From Rattus norvegicus (Eukaryota > Chordata > Mammalia > Rodentia > Muridae), in assembly GCF_036323735.1 (NCBI RefSeq), contig NC_086021.1:130641976-130705975 (forward strand): a stretch of DNA of 64,000 nucleotides, read 5' to 3'. The stretch's first letter is position 1. Each line of letters opens with the position of its first letter. The translations under genes and the position numbers were made by a program. Under the pieces are notes generated by a model that was not told the DNA's origin, did no database searches, and was given only the letters and a program-made list of their open reading frames with translations. Of this stretch, positions 34,826 to 45,984 are shown piece by piece.

Positions 34826-37360
34826 GCCACCTATAACAACAAACATAGCATAAATTAACAATTATCTGACTTTAATGTCCTTCAGTATCTATAGACTCAA
34901 TTCCCCCTAAAAAGACATATGCTAACAGACTGGATAAGCAAGCAGGATACAGCACTTTGCTACATACAAGAAACCCACCTCAATGACAAAGGCAAACACT
35001 ATCTTAGTGTAAAAAGCTGGGGAAAAGTTTTCCAAGCAAATGGTCCCAAGAAATAATTAGGAGTTACCATTCTTATATCCAATAAAATAGGCTTTTAACC
35101 AAAAGTTATCAAGTGAGATGGGGAAGGACACTTCATATTCATCAAAGGAAAAATTCACCAAGTGTAAGTCTCAATTCTGAACATCTATGTCCCAAATGCA
35201 AGGGGACCCACATTTATAAAAGAAACTTTACTAAAGGTCAAAACACACATTAAACCCCAAACAATGATAGTGGGAGACTTTAACATCCCATTCTTGCCAA
35301 TGGACAAGTCATTGAAATAGAAATTAAACAAAGAGACAATGAAACTAATAGAGATTATGAACCAAATGAATTTAACAGAGCATTTCTCCCTATAACAAAA
35401 GAATATACCTTCTTCTCAGCACATCATGGTACCCTGCCCAAATTTGACCATAGAATCAGTTAGAAAAACAAGTCTCAACAGATATAAGAAGATTGAAATA
35501 ATCCCATGTATCCTATCAGATCACCCCAGATTAAGGCTGGTCTTCAATAACATCAAAACTAATAGAAATCCACATACCCATGGGAAGTGAAAAACTCTCT
35601 ACTCAATGAGAACTTGGTCAGGTAAGAAACAAAAAAAGAAATTAAAGACTTCCTGGAGTTCAATGAAAGTGATGACACTGCAAACCCAAGCCCATGGGAC
35701 ACGATGGAGCAGTGCTAAGAAGAAAGTGCTAAGAAGTGCTAAGAAGAAAGTTCATAGCACTAAGTGCCCTGCGAAAGAGATTGGAGAGATTCTCCACTAC
35801 CAACTCAACAGCACACCTCAGAGCTCCAGAACAAAAAGAAACAAACACACCCAAGAGGAGTAGATGGCAGGAAAGAGTCAAACTCAGGGCTGGAATCAAC
35901 CAAATAGAGAAACGGAATGATACAAAGAATCAACAAAACCAAAATCTGGTTCTTTGAGGAAAATTGATAAGATAGATAAACCCCTAGCTACACTATTTGA
36001 AGAGCACAGAGATAGTATGTGCATTAACAAAATCAGAAATGAAAAGGGAGGCATAATAGAAAGTGAGGAAATTAGAAAACTCTTCACATCCTACTACAAA
36101 ACTTATACTCTATAAAACTGGAAAATCTAGATGAAGTAGACAGATACCCTGTACCAAAGTTAACTCAAGAGCAGGTAAACTATCTAAACAGCACCATATC
36201 CCCTAAGGAAATAGAAGGAGTCATTAAAAACCTCCCAGTAAAAAAAGCCCAGGGCCGGATGGCTTTAGTGCAGAATTCTACAAAACCTACAAAGAAGAGC
36301 TAATACCAACACTTTGCAAACTATTCTATAAAATAGAAATGGAACAGTACCTAATTTATCCTATGAAGCCACAATTACTCTTATACTTAAACAACACAAG
36401 GACCCAACAAAGAAAGAGAACTTCAGAAAAATTTTGCTTATGAATATCAATACAAAAATGCTCAATAAAATTCTAGCAAACCCAATTCAAGAAAACATTA
36501 TAACCATTATTCACCATGATCAAATAAGCATCATTCCAGGGATACAAGGTTGTTCAATATATGAAAATCCATTATATAAACAAACTCAAGTAAAAAAAAA
36601 TCACATGATTATCTCATTAGATACTGAAAAAGCATTTGACAAAATACAATACCCCTTAATGTTAAAAGTATTGGAGAGATCAGGGATTCAAAGCCCATAC
36701 CTAAATATAATAAAAGCAATATACAGCAAACAAGCAGCCAATATCCAATTAAATGGCTGTCCACTCTCCCCGTATCTAATCAATATAGTACTCTAAGGTC
36801 TAGCTAGAGCAATAAGACAAGGAAAGGAGACCAAGTTGATACAAATTGGCAAAGAAGAAGTCAAGGTATCACTATTTGCATATGAAATGATAGTATGCAT
36901 AAGTGATCCTAAAAATTTTAACAGAATTTCTATAGCTGATAAACAACTTTAGTCAAGTGGCTGGATATGGAATTAACTCAAACGAATCAGTAGCCTTCCT
37001 TTATACAAACAATAAACAGGCTGAGAAAGAAAATAGGGAAATAACACCCTTAACAATAGTCACAAATGATAAAAAACTACTTGGGGGTAACACTAACCAA
37101 GCAAGTGAAAAATCTGTATGACAAGAACTTGAAATCTCTCAAGAAAAAAAAATCTAAGAAGACCTCAGAAAATGGAAAAATCTCCTATGCTCATGGATTA
37201 GTAGGATTAACATAGTGACAATGGCCATCCTACCAAAAGCAATCTACAGATTCTATGCAATCCCCATCAAAATTCCAACGCAATTCTTCAAAGACATTGA
37301 AAGAACAATTCTCAATTTCATATGGAAAAACAAAACCCCAGGATAGTGAAAATAATTCTT

Positions 37361-38553
37361 TTTTTGTCATCTTTATTAACTTGGGTATTTCTTATTTACA
37401 TTTCGATTGTTATTCCCTTTTCCGGTTTCCAGGCCAACATCCCCTAACCCCTCCCGCTCCCCTTCTCTATGGGTGTTCCCCTCCCCATCCTCCCCCCATT
37501 ACTGCCCACCCCCCCAAAATCACGTTCATTGGGTGTTCAGTCTTGGCAGGACCAAGGGCTTCCCCTTCCACTGGTGTCCTTACTAGGCTATTCATTGCTA
37601 CCTATGAGGTTGGAGCCCAGGGTCAGTCCATGTATAGTCTTTGGGCATTGGCTTAGTCCCTGGAAGCTCTGGTTGGTTGGCATTGTTGTTCCTATGGGGT
37701 CTCAAGCCCCTTCAAGCTCTTTCAGTCCTTTCTAAGATTCCTTCAACCAAGGTCCCGTTCTCAGTTCAGTGGTTTAATGATGGCATTCGCCTATGTATTT
37801 GCTGTATTCTGACTGTGTATTTCAGGAGAGATCTACATTCCATTCCTGTCGGCCTGCACTTCTTTGCTTCATCCATCTTATCTAGTTTGGTGGCTGTATA
37901 TGTGTGGGCCACATGTGGGGCAGGCTCTGAATGGGTGTTCCTTCTGCCTCTGTTCTAAACTTTGTCTCCCTATTCCCTGCCAAGGGTATTCTTGTTCCCC
38001 TTTTAAAGAAGTAGTGAAGCATTAGCATTTTGATCATCCTTCTTGAGTTTCATGTGTTCTGTGCATCTAGGGTAATTCGAGCATTTGGGCTAATAGCCAC
38101 TTATCAATGAGTGCATACCATGTCATTTCTGTGATTGGGTTACCTCACTCAGGATGATATTTTCCAGTTCCATCCATTTGCCTATGAATTTCATAAAGTC
38201 ATTGTTTGTGATAGCTGAATAATATTCCACTGTGTAGATGCACCTCATTTTCTTTATCCATTCCTCTGTTGAAGGGCATCTGGGTTCTCTCCAGCTTCTG
38301 GCTATTATAAATAAGGCTGCTATGAACATAGTGGAGCACGTGTCTTTGTTATATGTTGGGGCATCTTTTGGGTATATGCCCAAGAGAGGTGTAGCTGGGT
38401 CCTCAGGTAGTTCAATGTCCAATTTTCTGAGGAACTTCCAGACTGATTTCCAGAATGGTTGTACCAGTCTGCAATCCCACCCACAATGGAGGAATCTTCT
38501 TTCTCCACATTCTCGCCAGCATTTGCTGTTACCTGAGATTTTGATCTTAGCCA
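37361..38553 (-). mobile_element. L1Rn-type 3' fragment inserted antisense into ORF2 of copy A
   Basis: Read on the minus strand it runs from late ORF2 (ATGGCTAAGATCAAAATCTC at 38,553 downward) through the Cys-rich end, the 3' UTR with its G-rich tract and an A-rich tail at 37,361-37,365. The target-site duplication TGAAAATAATTCTT is perfect: 37,347-37,360 and 38,554-38,567. Deleting the insert and one repeat restores uninterrupted ORF2 of copy A (CCAGGATAG...TTCTTAACAATAAAAG). The 3' end variant (TTGGCCTGGAAACCGG, AAATGTAAATAAGAAATACC) differs from the youngest copies. Confidence 0.96.
38123..38553 (-). pseudogene. L1 ORF2 C-terminus within the antisense insert
   Basis: The minus-strand frame encodes KIKISGNSKCWRECGERRFL, then HCGWDCRLVQPFWKSVWKFL, and ends near SEVTQSQK at about 38,126, which is the C-terminal Cys-rich part of ORF2. 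It is 5'-truncated, so no start, EN or RT is present. A frame slip near 38,470 changes GTLLHCWWDC to RFLHCGWDC. Confidence 0.85.
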
Positions 38554-39830
38554 TGAAAATAATTCTTAACAATAAAAGAACTTCTGGAGAAATCACCATC
38601 CTTGTCCTTAAATGGTACTACAGAGTAACAGTGTTAAAAATGGCATGGTATTGGTATAGAGACAGAGAGGTTGATAAATAGAATAGGGGATAGAATTGAA
38701 GACCCAGAAACAAAACTACACACTTATGGACACTTGATCTTTGACAAAATATCTAACTAGTATATAATGGAAAAAGAAAGCATCTGCAATAAGTGGTAGA
38801 GTCTAACTTGCAGTTGGTGTGTAGAAAAATAAAAATAGATCCATATTTGTCACCTTGCAAAGCTCAAGTCCAAGTGGATCAAGGACCTCAAGATAAAAGC
38901 GGATACATTGAATCTAATAGAAGAGAAAGTTGGAAAGAGCCTCAAACTCATTTACACTGGAGGAAGGGGGGATTTCCTAAGCAGAATCTTAATTGCTCAG
39001 GTTCTAAGATCAAGAATTGATAAATGAGACCTCATGAAACTGAAAGGCTTCTGTAAGACAATGGACATAGTGAATAGGACAAATTGGAAACAAAATGGAT
39101 TAAGAAAAATATTCACTAATAGAGGCCTAATATCCAAAATATATAAAGAACTCAAGCTAGTCTCCAAAAAAACCAAAACCAAACAAACAAACAAAAAAAC
39201 CCAAACAACCCAATCAAAATATTTGGTATAGAGCTAAACGGAGAATTCACAACAGAGGAATCTCAAATGCCTGAGAAGCACTTAAAGAAATGTTCAAAGT
39301 CCTTAGTGATCGGAGTAATCAAAATGACCCTGAGATTCCACTTTATTCCAATTAGAATGTATAAGATCAAAACATCAGGTAACAGAACATGTTGGTGAGG
39401 ATGTGGAGAAAAAGCAATACTTCTCCGAGGCTGGTGGAATTGCAAACTGGTACAACCACTCTGGAAATCAATTTCCATGTTCTTCAGAAAATTGGGAATA
39501 GTTCTTCCTGAAGAAACAACTATACCACTGTTGTGTATATAACCAAAAGATGCCCCATCATACCATAGGGACATATGTTCCACTATGTTCATGAACTTAT
39601 CTGTGATATCCAGAAGTTGGAAACAACCCCAGATGTCTCACAACAGAGGAACAAATACAGAAAATGTGGTACATTTACACAATGGAATACTATTTGGCTA
39701 TTAGAATGAGGACATCATGAGTTTTGAAGGCAAATGGATGGAACTAGAAAATATCATCCTGTGTGAGGTAACTCAGACCCAAAAAGACATGCATGCTATG
39801 TACTTACTGATAAGGGTATTATCTAAAAAA

Positions 39831-41381
39831 TTATAGAATACAAACCACAGAACACAAGGTTAAAAAGCAGTAGGGCCTAAGTGAGGATGCTTCAGTTCCA
39901 TTTGGGGAAGAGAAAGTCATCAAGGGAGGCAGAGGGAGAGGGGGACATTGGTAGAAAAGAGTAGGGGTAGGAGAAAGGGGGAACATGATAAGATATGGGG
40001 TCAGGGGAAACAGGAGAGAAGCCCTGAGGGCTAGCAGAATGAGTGGAAATATGCTACCTGAGGGGTCGGGGGTGGGGGGGAGGGGGGGAGGACCATGTAG
40101 AAAGTAGCAGAGACCTTGGAGGTGCAAGACTCTCAGGACCCAAAGGGCCCTCCCAATAGTGCCCAACAGTGGGGAGGGGGAATTGCTGTGGTAAAAAAGG
40201 AAGAATGTGACTGGTTCTTACGCTTACCATTCTGTGCTTGCACTTTTCTCCCGGGTTCTCTCTGGCCTGGGTGATCAGCGAGCTGTTCCAGCTTGGCACC
40301 TTGCCAAGGCATACACATCCCAATTCCATGACTGTCTTGGTGTTTTCCACCACCACACATTCTTTTGAACTCAATTAAGTTGCCCCATGAAAGAACATAC
40401 CACACAATAACCTCTGATCCAATTGATAAGATATAATTTGCCATATAGACTGCATAAAATCCTGTAATACCCATCCTTTAAAAATATTCATAACAACCTG
40501 TGTCTATGCACAGAGAAGAATCTTAACATCTGCCACCACATTCTCCCAGCTCTTCTTCTTCACTCCAGTTCCTTCTCTCCTTCTTTTTCCTTCCTTCTAA
40601 AATCTCTTCCTTCTTGTCCAATTACAGGCCTTGTTTTATTTTGTCTGCCTTCACCTGCATAATGACATCAACCTATAGGGAACTTGTAGATTCCACCTCC
40701 AGTTGAAAGATAGGGCATCAAGTGGATGAATGGGGTTGCCTTCTCACAGTCAAAAACTCTGACTCAAACTCATTCCTGTCTAAAAGAACTTCAGGTACAA
40801 AAATGGAGAAGAGACTGAGGGAAAGGGGGTTCAGTGACCAGCCCATCTTGGGATCCATCTCAAGGAGAGGCTATTAGACCTGACACTATTCCTGATGGTG
40901 TGCATACAGACAGGAACCTAGCATGCCTGTTCACCAAGAGACCCAACAAGCAGCTGACTGAGACAGAAGCAGATACTTACACTCAAACAATGGCCTGAGA
41001 TGGGAGACCCCTGTGGTTGAATTGGGAAAAGACTGAAAGAACCTGAGGAGGAGGGTAACCCCAAAGGAAGAACAGCAGTCTTAACAAACCCAGACCCCTG
41101 AGATCTCTCAGACACTGAACCACCAACTAAGCAGCATACGTAAGGTGGTCTGAGGCCTTTTGAAACATATTCAGGAGGGAATTGCCTTGTCTTGCCTTAG
41201 CTGGAGAAGAAGTGGCTAACCCTCAAGAGATTTGAGGCCCTAGGGTGTGGGAAGGCCTGATGGAGGTAGGGTGGGGGAGTATCCTCTTGGAAACAGGAAG
41301 AAAGAGGATTGGAATGAGAAATTGTGGGAGGGCAAAATGAGAAGGGGTAATAACTGGACTATAAAAAATAGAAGTTAACAA
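39831..41381 (+). other. 3' UTR of L1 copy A, split by an insertion
   Basis: Old-type L1 3' UTR: GAGGATGCTTCAGTTCCATT (39,883), purine-rich 39,900-40,100, then 40,683-41,370 with ACAAAAATGGAGAAGAGACT (40,797), TAGACCTGACACTATTCCTG, and a final GGGGTAATAACTGGACTATA (41,344). The two halves join directly once the 495-bp insert at 40,183-40,677 is removed. Confidence 0.72.
40183..40677. mobile_element. LTR-like 495-bp element inside the 3' UTR of copy A
   Basis: The element lies between two GGGAA pentanucleotides (40,178-40,182 and 40,678-40,682) at a point where the L1 3' UTR would otherwise be continuous, as a 5-bp target-site duplication would. It shares its second half with 31,060-31,200. 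The ends (TTGCTG...CCTATA) are not clean TG...CA, so LTR status is inference. No internal coding region is visible, which would make it a solo LTR or non-autonomous element. Confidence 0.5.
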
Positions 41382-42060
41382 AAGGAAGTGCAGGAACACG
41401 TGATCAAACTGCTGAAGAATGTGAATAAAACGGCACATAACCTGGAAAGGGAAATGGAAGCAATAAACAAAACACAAACTGAGGCAGTCATGGACATAGA
41501 AAACCTAGGAAAGAGAACAGGAACTGCAGACATAACCACACCAATAGAATACAAGAAATGGAAGAGAAAATTTCAGGTACAAAAGATGGGATAGAAGAAG
41601 TAAATATATCAGTTGATGGCACAAAACATCCAGGAAATTTGGAACACTATGAAATGATACAACATAGGAATAATAGGAATAGAAGAGGAGGAGGAAGAGG
41701 AGGAAGAAGAGGAGGAGAAATATTCCCAGCTCAAAAGCCCAGAAAATACTTTCAACAAAATTATGGGAGAAAATTTTCCTACCCTAAAGAACGGGATGCC
41801 TATAAAGGTATAAGAAGCTTACAGAGCACCAAAAAGATTTAACCAGAAAAGAAAATCCTCCCACCACAAATAATCTAAGCACTAAATATACAGGACAAAG
41901 AAAGAATTTTAAAAGCAGAAAAGAAAAAGGTCAACTACCTTATAAAGGCAAACCTATCAGAGTTACACCCAATTTCTCATCTGAGACTCTAAAAGCTATA
42001 AGGGCCTGGGGCATGGCTTGCAGGCCCTGAGACCATAGAAGTCAGTCCAGACTACTATAC
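41382..42060 (+). pseudogene. L1 ORF1 middle and C-terminal part (copy C), decayed
   Basis: Continues ORF1 of copy C after the copy A insertion. 41,388-41,594 encodes QEHVIKLLKNVNKTAHNLER and then DIENLGKRTGTADI, the coiled-coil and linker part. The RNA-binding half follows in shifted frames to about 42,060 (ARAWGMAC-like block near 41,992). A GAAGAGGAGGAGGAAGAGG purine run at 41,680-41,720 expands an acidic/basic stretch. Confidence 0.8.
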
Positions 42061-42289
42061 CCAGAAAACATTTCAATCACCATAGATGGGGAAACCTAGA
42101 TATTCCATGACAAAACCAAATTCAAACAATTCCTTTCCAGTACCCAGTCCTACAGAGGGTACTAGAAGGAAAACTCCCGTCCAATGAGGCTATCTATACT
42201 CAAGAAAACATAAGAAACAAATAATTTTACACCACTAAAACCAATAGAAAAGTACCCCCCCCTCTCAACCACCATCAAAATAAAAGGAA

Positions 42290-43603
42290 GTAATAATCAT
42301 TGTTCATTAATTTCTCTCAACATCAAGGACTCAAATCCCCAGTAAAATGACACAGGCTAACAAAATGGATGTGTGAACAAATCTATCATTCTTCTGTATA
42401 CAATAAACACATCTTAGCAAAAATGATAGCCATTATATCAATATAAAGGGCTGGGGGAAGGTTTTCCAAGCAAATGGAGCCCAAAAACAATCTGGAATAG
42501 CCATTTTAATATCTAATAAAGTAAACTTTGAACCAAAAGTAATCAAAAGAGATAGGGAAAGACACTTTATACTCATCAAAGGAAAAATACAGTACCTCAA
42601 GGAACATTGACGATATACTTGGTCACAAAGCAAACCTCAACAGATACAAGATTAAGATAACCTCATTCATTTTATCAGATTACCATTGATTAAAGCTGGA
42701 CTTTAACAACAGAAACAACAGAAGCCTACATACTCACAGAAACTGAACAACTCTCTACTCAATGATCATTGAGTCAGGGAAGAAATAAAGAGAGAAATGA
42801 AAGATTTTTTAGCAGTAATGAAAATAAAAGCACAATATGCCCAAATTATGAGACACTATGAACACAGTGCCAACAGGAAATTTCACAGCACTAAATGCCC
42901 TCTTAAAGAAGTTGGAGAGTTCTCATACTAATGAATTAAAAGTACATTTAAAGTCTCCAGAAGAAAAAAAAGCAAACACACCCAGGAGGAGTAGATGGCA
43001 TGAAATAATCAAACTTAGGACTGAATCAATCAATTAGAAGCAAAGAAAAAATGCACAGAATCAGCAAAACCAAGAACTCGTTCTTTGAGAAAATCACCAA
43101 GATAGATAAACACTTTGTGAAACTAACTAAAAGACAGGGAAAGACTACCCAAAGTACAATCAGAAATGAAAAGGGAGACATTACAATGGACACTGAGGAA
43201 ACTGAAAAAAAGTCATTATGTCTTACTTCAAATGCCTGAAATCCACAAAATTTGAAAATCTAAATGAAATGAATGATTTTCTATACAGATATCAATTCCC
43301 AAAGCTATATCAAGATCAGGTAAACTATCTGAGTAGTCCTATAACCCTAAGGAAATAGAAGCAGTCATTAAAAGTCTCCTAGCCAACAAAAGTCCTGGGC
43401 CAGAAGGTTTTAGTATATAATTCTACCAGACTCTCAAAGAAGAGCTAATGATAATACTCTTAAAACTATTCCATAAAATAGAAACGGAATGAGCTCTGCC
43501 AAACTCATTCTATGAGGCACAGTCACCTTGGTACTTAAACCACACAAAGGCTCAACCAAGAAAGAAAATTTCAGACCAATTTTCCTTATGAACATTGACG
43601 CAG
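42290..43603 (+). pseudogene. L1 ORF2 first part (copy C), decayed
   Basis: The endonuclease region begins with the phrase for SLIISLNIKDSNP near 42,310 and shows the AFQANGAQKQSGIAILISNK-equivalent around 42,458-42,520. The LSDY-type block near 42,670 corresponds to the conserved SDH region (here TCAGATTACCAT, Ser-Asp-Tyr-His). The start of the RT domain runs to 43,603, where copy E interrupts at the phrase for NFSLMNIDAE. Stops and shifts throughout. Confidence 0.82.
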
Positions 43604-43607
43604 AAGT

Positions 43608-44672
43608 GTGGGCAATCCTGAGACTGCAGGGCAGGAGAGACCTCCACTTCTGCCCACCATTGTCCACATCCTTGGCCCAAGAGGAAACTGTATAGTTCCT
43701 CTGAGCGCAGGAAGTTAGGAGCAGTCAAGCTGCAGGAGCGCTGAGGTCCAGACTGTACCTGGATCTGAGCAGACCTGGTCAAACAGCTCCCTATACCCAA
43801 ATCCCGTGGGAGGGAGAGCTGGACCTTCAGAGGGGCAGACACGCCTGGGAAACCAGAGGAGACTACTCTCTGCCCACATTTCTGACTCTAGAGGAAAATG
43901 CCTAGCTCCATCTGGGCCCCCTGGGTACAGGATCCTGGAGGAGGGACAGGCCCTTCTGGTTCCCGCCCACAGGAACAGCTGAAAGTCAGCCCTGAGGAGC
44001 AACTTCAGGCCTGAGTTGAGAGGTAAGACCAACTTTTCTGCCCCAAGTGATCTGCCTGGTGGACTCAGGACACACAAAGGCAAAATTCCTCTGGGACCAA
44101 ACACTTCCAGTTTCTAGCTGGAGCCCAAACCTCATTGATCCCAGCTCACAGCTCTCTGCTCCCAAACACTTTGGGAGGGAGAGCTCATCGCCCAGACAGG
44201 TGGGCACTCCTGAGACTGCAGGGCAGGAGAGACCGCGAGTACTGCCCATCTTTACACACACCCCTGGTCCAAGAGGAAACTGTATAGGGCCTCTGTGAAC
44301 AAGAAGATGGGGCACTCAAGCTGCAGGAGCCCTGCAGTCCAGACTGCACCCAGGTCTGAAAGGTCCAGGTCAAACAGCTCCCTGCACCCAAATCCCGTGG
44401 GAGGGAGAGCTAGACCTTCACAGGGGCAGACATGCCTGGGAAGCCAGAGAGACTACTCTCTGCTCACATTTCTGACTCTAGAGGAAAACGCCTAGCTCCA
44501 TCTGGGCCCCCTGTGCACAGGGACCTGGAAAAGGCAGGGCAGGCCCTTCCGGTCGGTTGCTGCCCTCATGGAGAGCTGAAACCCAGCACGGAGGAGCGAC
44601 TTCAGAACCAAGACCACAGTAAGACCAACTTTTCTGCTCCAAGTGACCTGCCTGGTGGACTCAGGACACACA
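43608..44672 (+). promoter_or_regulatory. L1Rn 5' UTR with two 592-bp monomers (promoter region)
   Basis: GTGGGCAATCCTGAGACTGC (43,608) recurs as GTGGGCACTCCTGAGACTGC (44,200), and the copies stay aligned for over 450 bp (for example AAATCCCGTGGGAGGGAGAG at 43,799 and 44,391). The second copy ends near 44,672 at the repeat of ACTCAGGACACACA. The block is GC-richer than its surroundings and keeps CpG sites. The rat L1 left end is known to be CpG-rich and to act as a promoter. Whether this copy is active cannot be seen. Frames on both strands at 43,434-44,743 are by-products of this GC-rich repeat. Confidence 0.88.
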
Positions 44673-44857
44673 CCCACAGGAAGAGCTGAAGACCAGTAGA
44701 CAGGAACGGCTACATGCCTTAAAGCAGAACACTCTGTTTCCATAAATGGCTGAAAGAAAACAGGAAAACGGGTCTACAGCACTCCTTACACACAGGCCTA
44801 TAAGAAGGTCAAGCCACTATCAGAAATAGCAAAACAAGGTAACCCAGAGACAACTTG

Positions 44858-45790
44858 ATGGCAAGAGGCAAGCGCAGGAACCCAAGCAACAGAAACCAAG
44901 ACTACATGGCATTATCAGAGCCCAATTCTCCCACCAAAGCAAACACTGAATATCCAAATACACCAGAAAAGCAAGATCTAGATTTAAAATCACATTTGAT
45001 CATGATGATAGAGGACTTTAAGAAAGATATAAAGAACTCTCTTAGAGAAATGCAGGAAAACACAGGTAAAGAAGTAGAAGCCCTTAGAGAAGAAACACAA
45101 AAATCCCTAAAAGAATTATAGGAAAACACCATCAAACAGGTGAAGGAATTGAAAATGTAAATAGAAACAATAAAGAAAGCACAAAAGGACACAACCCTGG
45201 ATATAGAAAACCAAAAGAAGAGACAAGGAACCGTAGATACAAGCATCAACAACAGAATACAAGAGATAAAAGCGAGAATTTCAGGAGCAGAAGATTCTAT
45301 AGAAATCATCGACACAACTGTCAAAGATAATGTAAAATGGAAAAAGCTACTGGCCCAAAATATACAGAAAATCCAGGACACAATGAGAAGATCAAACCTA
45401 ACGATAATAGGTATAGAAGAGAATGAAGACTCCCAACTCAAAAGGTCAGTAAATATCTTCAACAAAATCATAGAAGAAAACTTCCCTAACCTAAAGAAAG
45501 AGATGCCCATAAACATACAAGAAGCCTACAGAACTCCAAATAGATTGGACCAGAAAAGAAACTCCTCCTGTCACATAATAGTCAAAACAGCAAATGCACA
45601 AAACAAAGAAAGAATATTAAAAGCAGTAAGGGAAAAAGGTCAAGTAACATATAAAGGCAGACCTATCAGAATTACACCAGACCTCTCACCAGAGATGATG
45701 AAAGCCCGAAGACCCTGGGCAGATGTCATAGAGACCCTAAGAGAACACAGATGCCAGCCCAGGTTATGTATCCAGCAAACTCTCAATTAA
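44858..45790 (+). pseudogene. L1 ORF1 (copy E), two in-frame stops
   Basis: ORF1p binds L1 RNA as a trimer and is needed for retrotransposition. The ATG at 44,858 starts MARGKRRNPSNRNQDYMALS, the usual rodent ORF1 start. The same frame runs to 45,790. The coiled coil is broken by TAG at 45,119-45,121 (one base from CAG, Gln) and TAA at 45,158-45,160. The RNA-binding half is intact: TMRRSNLTIIGIEENEDSQL at 45,380 onward and REKGQVTYKGRPIRITPDLS further on. Translation from the normal start would end at residue 87. Confidence 0.93.
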
Positions 45791-45984
45791 CTTAGATGGA
45801 GAAACCAAGATAACAAAACCAAATTTACACAATATCTTTCTACAAATCAAACCCTACAAAGGATAATAAATGGTAAAGTCCAACACAAGGAAGCAAGCTA
45901 CACCCTAGAAAAAGCAAGAAACAAATCTTTTTTGCAGCAAAACAAAGAGAAGAGAAGCAAACAAACATAATCTCACCTCCAAAT

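Larger units (their letters stand above)
34860..39830 (+). pseudogene. L1 ORF2 (copy A), decayed and interrupted
   Basis: Endonuclease, reverse transcriptase and Cys-rich regions follow in order. The EN start matches the phrase encoding SIYRLNSP near 34,890. In the RT, 36,434-36,796 is an open block with DTEKAFDKIQ. A 45-nt in-frame stretch present in copy E is missing at about 36,754, removing the TRQG region of the RT. The active-site FADD reads FAYE at about 36,876. An antisense L1 splits the gene at 37,361-38,553. After it, ORF2 resumes with the equivalent of NNKRTSGEITI and ends with the SEVTQ-equivalent near 39,770. It cannot make protein. Confidence 0.85.
33289..41381 (+). mobile_element. 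Lx-type L1 (copy A), near full length, inserted in ORF1 of copy C
   Basis: The order is 5' UTR monomers (33,291-33,698), ORF1 (33,699-about 34,575), ORF2 (about 34,860-39,830), a long 3' UTR and an A-rich end near 41,380. The flanks AAAGAAATATAGG (33,276-33,288) and AAGGAAGTGCAGG (41,382-41,394) match at 9 of 13 positions with four transitions only, as expected for an old target-site duplication. Two later insertions lie inside it (37,361-38,553 and 40,183-40,677). Confidence 0.85.

Noticed and set aside
40183..40677. Calling the insert a named LTR family
   Set aside because: The ends lack a clean TG...CA and I cannot match it to a family from memory, so it is left as LTR-like.
43434..44743. 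Cluster of overlapping open frames on both strands
   Set aside because: They lie in GC-rich L1 5' UTR monomers, are duplicated with the monomer and are open on both strands.
44902..45516. 204-codon minus-strand open frame
   Set aside because: Antisense shadow of L1 ORF1, typical of A-rich coding strands that lack stops on the other side.
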